From Nostoc sp. LEGE 06077 (lineage in GTDB: Bacteria; Cyanobacteriota; Cyanobacteriia; Cyanobacteriales; Nostocaceae), in NCBI RefSeq assembly GCF_015207705.1, contig NZ_JADEWI010000009.1, positions 124,001-188,000 on the forward strand: a stretch of 64,000 nucleotides of DNA, given 5' to 3'. Shown piece after piece: positions 39,271 to 47,292 of this stretch. Made by a program: the position numbers and the translations under genes. Position 1 is the first letter of the stretch; the number at the start of each line of letters is the position of its first letter. A model generated the notes under the pieces. That model was not told the DNA's origin, did not search any database, and saw only the letters and a list, made by a program, of their open reading frames with translations.

Positions 39271-40078
39271 GCGACTGTAGAACAGTAGTTTTTTTGATTA
39301 ACGGAATTTAATGCCATAAAAAGCAAAAGTTTTCCTTAAAATCGAACTCGTTCCGCTTTCACTTTGTTTTTCATAACTGCAACAGACTAACACGAACTTT
39401 TGGACTTGGGGATCAGGGTTTTAGCGTAACCAAACCTCAATTTCGCAAATTTAAATCCCGATCAAAAGAGTGAAACCTTGTTCAAATGCGGATTTTAGGT
39501 GTGTAGCGTTTTTTTCGACTACGAACATTTTTCTTATTAAAACTTTACATTGTTCTCAGATTGGATTTTTGTGAAATCGACTCGATTTACCTGTTAGTTT
39601 CCTCAAAAAATTTGTATGTTGTAGAACATATAATTTTTGTAAATCATGGTTATAAGTTTTAAATATATTAAAGGAAAAAAATGGTTGTTAATACTGAATT
39701 AGGCTAGATTTATATAATTATCATAATGGACTGAATAGCACTCAGAGCAAGAGTTACAAGCAAATTTTTTTTTAAATTGGCGGTAATGATTGATGTTTAA
39801 AAAAACTTGTATAGTATATTGTTATATGGAAATATACTGAATTTTGCTAAAATAAAAGTTATTTATACAACTAGTGACATTAACGGTCATGGGCAAAAAA
39901 ATTAGGTGCTTTTGTAACTAATATTTTTTACAATTAAAAGAAAAATAAGAATGAGAAAATTAAAAAACACCAGTGGACGTATATTCATGAATTTAGCAAT
40001 GTAGCAAAAATTACAATGAGATTCGACTACTCAAAATAATTAATCATGTATGATTTTCGCAAATAAACTATCAGCTTC
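39271..40078. other. Long AT-rich intergenic region
   Basis: About 800 bases between the divergent rlpA and glsA genes. It is markedly AT-rich, with no HIP1 site and no recognisable gene, tRNA or strong hairpin. It marks the left flank of a composition shift that continues at 41.1-42.7 kb. Confidence 0.4.
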
Positions 40079-41068
40079 ATGGCAAAACAAGCAAATTTAG
40101 GAGATTTAGAAATAGTTTCATCACCATTGTTATCTGTTCTCCAAGACTTGCACTCTAAGTACAAGTCTCTGCAAGAAGGTGCAGTCGCCAACTATATTCC
40201 AGAATTAGCCAAGGTAAACCCGGATTTATTTAGTATTTGTATCGTGACTGTGGATGGCCAAGTTTACGAAGTTGGAGATTACCAACAACTATTTACTATC
40301 CAGTCCATGTCGAAAGTATTTGCTTACGGACTAGCGCTAGAAGATCACGGGCGAGATTATGTGTTGACAAGAGTGGGAGTAGAACCAACAGGAGAAGCAT
40401 TCAACTCCATTATTTTAGATGAGCGATCGAAGCGACCATATAACCCAATGGTAAACGCCGGAGCGATCGCCACCACCAGCTTAATTAAGGGAGATGGTGC
40501 AACAGAACGCCTCAACCGCGTTTTAGAAATGTTTCGCCGCTACACTGGTCATGATGTATTCGTCGATATGTCTGTATTTACTTCCGAACGCAGCACCGGA
40601 CACCGCAACCGCGCAATGGCTCACCTGATGCTGAACTTTGGCATGATCGACCAAAATATTGAAGAAGCATTAGACCTTTATTTCAAGCAATGTGCCGTGA
40701 TAGTGAATTGTCACGACTTAGCCGTGATGGCGGCGACATTGGCGAACAAAGGAATTAACCCCATCACAGGCGAACGAGCTGTAGACCATCAATATATAAA
40801 GGATATTCTCAGCGTTATGTACACCTGTGGAATGTACAACTTTGCTGGCGAATGGGCGTATACCGTTGGTATTCCGGCTAAAAGTGGCGTTTGTGGCGGA
40901 ATTTTCGCAGTTGTCCCCAATCAAATAGGTATAGGAGTATTTTCGCCACCCTTAGATGTGCGCGGTAACAGCGTGCGCGGAGTTGAAGTGTGTCAAGCAC
41001 TTTCCCAGCAGTTATGTCTACATCTATTTGAATGTGGCGGTAGCTCAAAAATAAAGAGTGAGGAGTAA
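40079..41068 (+). CDS. glsA: Glutaminase
   Basis: Hydrolyses glutamine to glutamate and ammonia. It is a beta-lactamase-fold serine enzyme; the SxxK nucleophile motif is in [78 protein letters not shown] and [20 protein letters not shown] are family blocks. It is 329 residues with no membrane signal. HIP1 sites are present, so it belongs to the core background. The accessory mCpol gene follows about 335 bases downstream on the same strand. Confidence 0.95.
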   Translation: MAKQANLGDLEIVSSPLLSVLQDLHSKYKSLQEGAVANYIPELAKVNPDLFSICIVTVDGQVYEVGDYQQLFTIQSMSKVFAYGLALEDHGRDYVLTRVGVEPTGEAFNSIILDERSKRPYNPMVNAGAIATTSLIKGDGATERLNRVLEMFRRYTGHDVFVDMSVFTSERSTGHRNRAMAHLMLNFGMIDQNIEEALDLYFKQCAVIVNCHDLAVMAATLANKGINPITGERAVDHQYIKDILSVMYTCGMYNFAGEWAYTVGIPAKSGVCGGIFAVVPNQIGIGVFSPPLDVRGNSVRGVEVCQALSQQLCLHLFECGGSSKIKSEE

Positions 41069-41403
41069 ATCACGAAAGATTGATATCCGTTTTACTCAAT
41101 ATTGAGTTGAGAGAAACTTGGATATGCTCAATACACAACCCATACACAGTCTCATCATCAATATTATTAAGTACAGCTTGCAAAGCTGGCATTACATTGC
41201 ACTTATATAGCATTTCCCAGTGCGTTGAGGTACAAATTTATCTGCCATCATTTGCATTCATACTTTTCATTAGCTGTTAATTCTTTCTTTGTATACTCAC
41301 CAATCAGGCATAGCTATATTCTCATGGGTTGCCAGGAATATTTAGTGAAGTATTTTGTAAATTAAAAGGTCGGTCATCTACTACTTATGACGTTGAACTG
41401 TGT
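41069..41403. other. Spacer between glsA and the mCpol gene
   Basis: AT-rich, no HIP1 site. A 40-residue minus-strand ORF (41070-41192) has no recognisable motif. No Shine-Dalgarno is evident upstream of the preferred ATG at 41404; an in-frame TTG at 41329 would add 25 residues. Confidence 0.35.
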
Positions 41404-42735
41404 ATGTATAATGTTTATGCTTTTCTTGATGGAGATAATATTGGTGAAAGATTATCGGAACTTTTAAACCAAAACCTGACATTTGAAGCAGAATTTTTAT
41501 CTGAAAATATTAAGATAGCTATATTTGAAATTGAAAAATATATTAATTCCAAAAAGGATATAAAGATAATAATTGCGGGAGGAGATGATGTTTTAATAAA
41601 ATACAACTATAGCAAATATGGTGTAGGGATTTTAGAGGAAATTATAGCGATTTTTAAATCGCATACAGGATTGTCAATGAGTTGTGGCGTTGGATTAAGT
41701 ATTGAGCAGTCAATTATTAATCTTGACACTGCAAAAAAAAAAGGTAGGAATCAAATTGAAAATTCATTACAGTCAATTTTAACTAATAAAATGGCAAAAT
41801 CTACAACACTCTATTTGTTTGTAACCTCTGACATCCCTGATGTATATGTCAATTCTATTATTTATTGTATAGAAAATGAAAATTATGTATTGAAAGAAGT
41901 GTGTTTTTTAAGCATTACTAGAGATAAGGGAAAAAGAGCAGAGCTTGAAACTCAACTTCAGACTATTAAAGATAGAGTGCTAAAGCAGTTAGAACTGCTT
42001 CAAAATGGCAAGTACTTACATCAAGACCTTAAAACAAAGAATTGGGATGAGCGAGATATAGATATTCAAAATTATCAAAAACTAAGATATGCTCAGGCAA
42101 ATTCTTGTGTGTTTAATTTCAGTGTAATTTTATACAAAGATTTAGAAAATACGATTCAAAATTATAAAAATCGGAATGAATTATGTATTTTTGATTTTTC
42201 AGGAATAGTCAAATCTTTCATTCTAGATGTATACACAGTTCTGAGGCTTAATAATATGGATGATATTTATACATTTGAAATTACAAGAAAAGGTAGATAT
42301 TATGATGAAAGGGATCTAATACATAATCTATCTCTTGATCATAATGAATATGAATATAAATCTTTGATGCAAAGTACCTATGTGTCAAAATCTATGATTA
42401 TAAATTCAACCAATCAAAATTTGAGCTTAGGATATGTTGATACAATCAATAAATTAGTTGAATCTTATGCAGATGAATTTGCTAGGTTTTGGCTAATGAT
42501 AATTTTCTTAGTAGCTGTAACAGTTTTAGCTATATGTATAGTAATTGTGATTTATGACGGTTGGTCATGGCTAGAGCCTTGGACTTTTGTAGGTTTAGGC
42601 CCCGCATTATATGTTTTATCTCTAATAATGAGAATTTTTTGGAAAAAAGAACTGTCTGTCAATCCTGATTTTTTATACAATCGTTTCAAAATATGGAAAG
42701 CTAAAAAAATTAAAAGAGATTTAAATATTAAATAA
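41404..42735 (+). CDS. mCpol-like nucleotidyl cyclase with C-terminal two-helix membrane region (putative anti-phage protein)
   Basis: A 443-residue protein. Residues 2-120 match the minimal CRISPR polymerase (mCpol) fold, related to Cas10 palm and GGDEF cyclases: the N-terminal strand VYAFLDGDNIG with metal-binding Asp9 and Asp11, IIIAGGDDVLI with GGDD at 59-62, SMSCGVGLS, and LDTAKKKGRNQIE. Residues 133-175 (TLYLFVTSDIPDVYVNSIIY..VCFLSI) and 255-330 (FDFSGIVKSFILDVYTV..YTFEITR) look like alpha/beta ligand-binding segments. Two membrane helices follow at about 362-384 and 394-412, with a basic tail. mCpol enzymes make cyclic dinucleotides in defence systems such as Panoptes, where the membrane effector is normally a separate gene; here they appear to be one chain. 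Very AT-rich, no HIP1 site: probably acquired. Confidence 0.7.
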   Translation: MYNVYAFLDGDNIGERLSELLNQNLTFEAEFLSENIKIAIFEIEKYINSKKDIKIIIAGGDDVLIKYNYSKYGVGILEEIIAIFKSHTGLSMSCGVGLSIEQSIINLDTAKKKGRNQIENSLQSILTNKMAKSTTLYLFVTSDIPDVYVNSIIYCIENENYVLKEVCFLSITRDKGKRAELETQLQTIKDRVLKQLELLQNGKYLHQDLKTKNWDERDIDIQNYQKLRYAQANSCVFNFSVILYKDLENTIQNYKNRNELCIFDFSGIVKSFILDVYTVLRLNNMDDIYTFEITRKGRYYDERDLIHNLSLDHNEYEYKSLMQSTYVSKSMIINSTNQNLSLGYVDTINKLVESYADEFARFWLMIIFLVAVTVLAICIVIVIYDGWSWLEPWTFVGLGPALYVLSLIMRIFWKKELSVNPDFLYNRFKIWKAKKIKRDLNIK

Positions 42736-42748
42736 ATTTTTAGAATCA

Positions 42749-42967
42749 TTAAGAAAAACCCAGTCGCGGCTTAACCTGCTCCCAACTTGAACCCCGCTTT
42801 GGGTTTTGTCGATGTAGTTCTAAGGGTCTATCCAGTTCTTGTTTTTGCTCCTCGCTCAGAGTCACTGCATTACTATCAGTCAAAATGCTGTCCTATAAAT
42901 CTTCTGCAAGCTGTATTGGCTCAGATATGCTGAGTTCAGAAATATCAACTTTTAAGATGGGGTGCAT
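42749..42967 (-). pseudogene. Broken addiction-module antitoxin (PF09720-like)
   Basis: The minus-strand frame reads MHPILKVDISELSISEPIQL-AEDL-stop-DSIL, then LSEEQKQELDRPLELHRQNP and KRGSSWEQVKPRLGFS. This matches the short 'putative addiction module component' antitoxins, in which the interrupted position is normally Trp (EDLWDS). The stop is TAG (42893-42895), one base from TGG. No ParE/RelE-type toxin gene is visible on either side. A programmed or suppressed stop is unlikely; decay after loss of the toxin is simpler. Confidence 0.75.
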
Positions 42968-43029
42968 AGTTATTTGCGATTTATTGACTATTATCTGTAC
43001 TTTTAAGTCAATTTTTAGCTGGCATTAAA

Positions 43030-44217
43030 ATGAAGCAACTATTACTAGAAACCTTTGTACATCAAGGCTTAGGAACTTCTTTGTCACTTTCTGATCAAGT
43101 TAAAATACTGGCGCAAGATTTTGCGACTCGCGCCGCAGTGCATGATAAAGATGGTTCATTTCCTTTTGAGAATTTTACGGCGCTGCATGAAGCGGGACTG
43201 TTGGGTTTAACGGTTCCCCTTGATTTGGGTGGACAGGATTTAGGGCTGGCCAGTATTTGTCAAGTTATTGAGGGCATAGCTAGTGGAGATGCTTCTACGG
43301 CTTTAGTGTTGACTATGCACTATTTACAACACGCTAAAGCTAATCGTAGCCGTTGCTGGCATCCTGAAGTATACAAGAAAGTTTGTCGGGAAGCGATCGC
43401 CAACCCCGCCCTGATCAACGCCGCCCGCGTAGAACCAGAGTTAGGTACACCAGCGAGAGGCGGTTTACCAGCAACAACAGCCCAAAAAACAACGCAAGGT
43501 TGGCGCTTAACAGGGCATAAGCAATACACAACAGGTAGTCCAATTCTCAGCTACTTTGTGGTTTGGGCGAAAACAGATGAAGATGAACCCCAAGTGGGGA
43601 ATTTTTTAGTTCCGCGTGACTTACCTGGGGTGAAAATTGTCGAAACTTGGGATCATCTGGGAATGAGAGCCACAGGTAGCCATGATTTAATTTTAGAAAA
43701 TGTCTTAATTCCCCATGAATATGCTTTAGATATTCGCCCTGTCTCAGTTAAATCATCACCAGATCCCATAACAGTGGTGTGGAACAGTTTGACATTGAGT
43801 GCATTGTATTTGGGAGTTGCCACAGCTGGGCGAGACTGGTTAATAGAATATCTTGGCGATCGCACTCCGTCAAATTTAGGAACACCACTCGCTAGTCTGT
43901 CACGTTTCCAAACAGCAGTGGGCGAAATCGAAGCACTGCTGTTTGCTAACCGCACACTAATTTATAACTTGGCGCAAGCAGTTGATAAAGACGAGTCTGG
44001 AACCAATGTAGACTTACAAGCACAAGCTGTGAAATTTCTCAGCACAACCAACTCAATTCGTGCTGTAGAAATTGGTTTGGAACTGATTGGTAATCCGGGA
44101 TTAACCAGAAAAAATCCTTTAGAAAGACATTACCGTGACGTTTTGTGCAGCCGCATTCACACACCACAAAACGATGTAATTTGTCAATCATTGGGGAAAG
44201 CCGCACTCAATCTGTAA
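43030..44217 (+). CDS. Acyl-CoA dehydrogenase family flavoprotein
   Basis: 395 residues with the acyl-CoA dehydrogenase fold: an N-terminal helical domain (FTALHEAGLLGLTVPLDLGGQDLG), a middle beta domain (GWRLTGHKQYTTGSPILSYFVVWAK, GVKIVETWDHLGMRATGSHDLILENVLIP) and a C-terminal helical domain. The usual catalytic Glu is not evident. The GMRATGSHD segment resembles the DszC/SfnB-like flavin monooxygenase branch as much as true dehydrogenases. The substrate is unknown. HIP1 sites are present. It follows the antitoxin fossil and marks the right edge of the accessory island. Confidence 0.8.
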   Translation: MKQLLLETFVHQGLGTSLSLSDQVKILAQDFATRAAVHDKDGSFPFENFTALHEAGLLGLTVPLDLGGQDLGLASICQVIEGIASGDASTALVLTMHYLQHAKANRSRCWHPEVYKKVCREAIANPALINAARVEPELGTPARGGLPATTAQKTTQGWRLTGHKQYTTGSPILSYFVVWAKTDEDEPQVGNFLVPRDLPGVKIVETWDHLGMRATGSHDLILENVLIPHEYALDIRPVSVKSSPDPITVVWNSLTLSALYLGVATAGRDWLIEYLGDRTPSNLGTPLASLSRFQTAVGEIEALLFANRTLIYNLAQAVDKDESGTNVDLQAQAVKFLSTTNSIRAVEIGLELIGNPGLTRKNPLERHYRDVLCSRIHTPQNDVICQSLGKAALNL

Positions 44218-44372
44218 AAGTGCTGAGTATAAACTGCTGTGAAATAAAACCTCTCTTAAACTTTTTAAGAGAGGTTATTGGTGGAGTTTTATGAAAGAAT
44301 CGGCGAGTGAGAGTGATCTAAATAGAATTTAAGAGTCAGAATATTGATTCTGGCTTCTGCATTCTTCAATGA

Positions 44373-44780
44373 CTAAACTATTCCTGGGCCTCTACCGCGT
44401 TTGTCACCTTCTTCTGTTAATTCGCCTTCTTTATCTTCCTTGACTTCTTCAAGTTCCTCCATCCGTTGTGCGCTATCTTCTGCTACTTCTTGACGCGCAT
44501 CACCTGGAACTTCGTAATACATTTCTGGTTCCACTGCGTAGTTATTCAATAAACCTTCTTTATCTACAGTGTAACCGTCTGTGGTGTGTAGACTTTCTGA
44601 ATCGGTTTGATCATCAGTGGGAGCATCTGCTTCTCTTTGCTCTGTGGGTACTGTTTTATATAATTCTCCCTCTCTTTCTTTACGAGCAGCAGTTTCAGCG
44701 GGAACAATCCCTCTGTCATACATATCTACCTTTGCTCTTTCAGATGAATCTACTGCTTTTTTAAATTTTTCATTAGCCAT
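44373..44780 (-). CDS. Acidic hydrophilic protein of unknown function
   Basis: 135 residues, very rich in Glu, Asp, Lys and Thr and lacking hydrophobic core segments, so it is likely disordered. Recognisable stretches are MYDRGIVPAETAARKEREGELY and DGYTVDKEGLLNNYAVEPEMYYE. No family is recognised. The composition resembles stress-type hydrophilic proteins of cyanobacteria, but that is an inference. Single gene on the minus strand. Confidence 0.6.
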   Translation of the reverse strand: MANEKFKKAVDSSERAKVDMYDRGIVPAETAARKEREGELYKTVPTEQREADAPTDDQTDSESLHTTDGYTVDKEGLLNNYAVEPEMYYEVPGDARQEVAEDSAQRMEELEEVKEDKEGELTEEGDKRGRGPGIV

Positions 44781-45032
44781 AAATTATGTCCTCGAATTTA
44801 AAGAAAAGTATTTTGTTCTATAGCTTCGAGAACTAGATTAGGTTGTTGAAGAAAGTATATCTACTATCTTGAGAGGAGATTTAAAGTAAAAAAACTAAAT
44901 TATCTCTATGTCTGGGGATGTATTTCATCCCAATCGTCTAAAATCAAGCAACAGATATAGCCGCAAGTAGATACTTGTAGACAGTAATGGATGCAATGAT
45001 CAATGTTATCTGGGTAAATCGATACTTATTTA

Positions 45033-46469
45033 CTATTCTGTTGCTCGTTGTTTACCATGCTGTCGTAACTGCTGCAATAACTTTTCTTGGGACGAATTCA
45101 AAGTTGAAAAATCGGAGGTTTGAGTCTGTTTTTCTATACCTTTCACAACGGTAGTTGCAGGATTAATTACGGGTGTTTGTTCAATCGCAACTGGTGTGGG
45201 AAATACTACATTTTGTTTGATAGCTGCTACTTTCATAGCATCTAAAGTTGCAGCAAACTGAACTTGCTGCTGCATTTGTTGTGTAGAAGAAACTAAGCCA
45301 CTTAAACCGTTAACTAATTGCAGAAGATTTTTTCTAAAATTGGGATCACCTGTCAACTCATCTAAATCAGAGGTGATTTTTTGGGTATTTTCAAAAGTGA
45401 CTCTGGCTGAGTCTAAAGTTTGTTGTAGTAGTAAAGCATTTTTAGGGTCATTTAAAGTTTTTGTCGCATCGCGTAAGTTAGCAGAAGCTTGGGCTGCATT
45501 AGCTGAAAGTGCTTCTAAATTTTTAATCACTTCCCCTTGCGTTAAGCGATTAAGTGATGGGGATAAACTGGTGACTGTAGCGCGTAATTGATTACTGGTT
45601 TCGGTAATATTATTGAGAGCGCCAACTAAAGAGGAACGATTAGTCGTGACTAAATCATCCAAATTGGTCAGTAAACGATTGGCCTTATTAGCTGTTAAGC
45701 CAAATTCCTTAGCTGTGGCACCAAATTGATTAGCAGTTACACTTAATTGATTAGCTGTTTTAGTCGTAGATGCAGTTAGTTCATTTGTGGCGCGTTGTAC
45801 AGAATTAGCTGTTGCACCAAATGTACTTAGCTGTCCTTGGAAGCCTTTGGTTAACCCTCTAGCATCTTGACTAAGGGCAGCAACGCTAGTAGCGGCGGCG
45901 GCGGAACTTTCTAAAAGTCGGTTAACTCTTTGATAAAATTTTGGATCGTTGTACAAAGTAGCTAACTCAGTGCTACTGCGAATCAGGTCATCAACACTAA
46001 TACCAATTTGACCTTTTAAGCGAGAACCATTGCACACAATTAAGTTTGGATTGCAGCCTTTTTCTAAAGGTTTTGCCTTCACTTCAGTAGCAAGTGATTT
46101 TCTTGGTGTAATGTCGATAATACTTTCACTAATTAACCCACTTTGGTTAGCATCAATCCTGACATCACTAGGAATTATTAGATCAGCTGGAGCAATTTCT
46201 ACTTCTACATCAATAGCATTTGACCTTGGGCGGATTTCTGAAATTTTGCCGACTTTCACGCCACGATAACGGACTGATGCACCTCTTTGCATTCCCCCGG
46301 CGTTGGCAAATTCGACAACAAATTTATACGAACTACGTGCGGCGCTAACTCCATTCAACCACAGAATAATCACCCCAAAGGAACCCAGTCCGAGCAAGAT
46401 TAATAATCCCACTGAACCTTCTCTGAGCGTTCGTCTAGATGTGAAGCGGTTTGTGATAAATTCTCGCAT
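45033..46469 (-). CDS. MCE/MlaD family lipid-transport protein
   Basis: A membrane-anchored MCE protein of the Mla/TGD2 type that carries lipids between membranes. An N-terminal helix (VGLLILLGLGSFGVIILWL) is followed by one MCE domain (about residues 40-130: YKFVVEFANAGGMQRGASVRYRGVKVGKISEI). A long helical, Asn/Thr/Ala-rich region (about 180-400) with heptad character then probably forms a multimeric channel or needle. The ATG at 46469 is chosen because a perfect GGAGGAAC Shine-Dalgarno lies just upstream. Its ATPase partner ends 16 bases upstream. The permease (MlaE type) is not in the window. Confidence 0.88.
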   Translation of the reverse strand: MREFITNRFTSRRTLREGSVGLLILLGLGSFGVIILWLNGVSAARSSYKFVVEFANAGGMQRGASVRYRGVKVGKISEIRPRSNAIDVEVEIAPADLIIPSDVRIDANQSGLISESIIDITPRKSLATEVKAKPLEKGCNPNLIVCNGSRLKGQIGISVDDLIRSSTELATLYNDPKFYQRVNRLLESSAAAATSVAALSQDARGLTKGFQGQLSTFGATANSVQRATNELTASTTKTANQLSVTANQFGATAKEFGLTANKANRLLTNLDDLVTTNRSSLVGALNNITETSNQLRATVTSLSPSLNRLTQGEVIKNLEALSANAAQASANLRDATKTLNDPKNALLLQQTLDSARVTFENTQKITSDLDELTGDPNFRKNLLQLVNGLSGLVSSTQQMQQQVQFAATLDAMKVAAIKQNVVFPTPVAIEQTPVINPATTVVKGIEKQTQTSDFSTLNSSQEKLLQQLRQHGKQRATE

Positions 46470-46485
46470 TTGTTCCTCCAACCAC

Positions 46486-47268
46486 CTAACCAACAACCTG
46501 AATCGGCCCTTGCACGCTCCCACTCACAAATTGTCTAATTAATGGGTGGTCGGTGCTATCCATGTCATTAACTGTACCTTGCCACTGCACTCTACCTTGG
46601 TAGAGAAACACTAGTCTATCAGCTGTCCGGCGAATCGTACTATCTTGGTGGGTAACAATGGCATAAGTACTACAAACTCCGTGCATACTTTGTAAATCAC
46701 GAATCAAGTCTTCAATAACTGTCGAAGCAATGGGGTCTAGTCCGGCTGTGGGTTCATCATAGAGTAAAACTTCTGGCCCTTCTTTGGGATTTTCGGGGTT
46801 GGACATAATCGCACGGGCAAAACTCACCCGTTTTCGCATTCCACCAGAAAGTTCCGAGGGGTAGAGATGACTGATTCCGGGTAAACCAACCATTTCTAAT
46901 TTTTCTTTGACTAGTGCTTGAATCTGCGATCGCTGTAACTTGGAATTTTGATACAGTAAAAATCCCACGTTCTCGTCCACATTCAAAGAATCAAATAACG
47001 CTGCTTGCTGAAATACCATCCCAATACCAATGGGGTCAGCACCATCTTCTATCAACCCTTCGCGCCGGACTCCTTGGACATATATTTCACCCTCATCCGG
47101 GTTAGTTAGTCCGGCTATCACTCGCAAAATTGTTGATTTCCCAGTCCCGGAGGGGCCGATAATTCCCAGTGCTTCGCCTCGGTAAATTGTCAAGTCCACA
47201 TTATCTAAAACCTTATTGTTACCAAAGGACTTAGAAACGCCTTTCAGTTCAATTAGTGGTTCAGTCAT
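46486..47268 (-). CDS. MlaF-type ABC transporter ATP-binding protein
   Basis: ATPase partner of the MCE protein. Walker A is GPSGTGKST, the Q-loop FQQAALFDSLNVDENVGF, the signature LSGGMRKRVSFARAI, Walker B VLLYDEPTAGLDP, and the H-loop VTHQD. These match the lipid-transport MlaF/TGD3 group rather than nutrient importers. 260 residues. It is translated just before the MCE gene with a 16-base gap, so the pair is an operon. Confidence 0.92.
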   Translation of the reverse strand: MTEPLIELKGVSKSFGNNKVLDNVDLTIYRGEALGIIGPSGTGKSTILRVIAGLTNPDEGEIYVQGVRREGLIEDGADPIGIGMVFQQAALFDSLNVDENVGFLLYQNSKLQRSQIQALVKEKLEMVGLPGISHLYPSELSGGMRKRVSFARAIMSNPENPKEGPEVLLYDEPTAGLDPIASTVIEDLIRDLQSMHGVCSTYAIVTHQDSTIRRTADRLVFLYQGRVQWQGTVNDMDSTDHPLIRQFVSGSVQGPIQVVG

Positions 47269-47292
47269 TAGTCAAAAGTCAAGGGTCAATGA

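Noticed and set aside
40079-41068. glsA as part of the defence island
   Set aside because: It is a complete standard glutaminase with HIP1 sites and core-like composition, so it belongs to the chromosome background.
41070-41192. 40-residue minus-strand ORF before the mCpol gene (MPALQAVLNNIDDETVYG...)
   Set aside because: Too short, no motif and no clear ribosome-binding site; not enough to call an antitoxin or effector partner.
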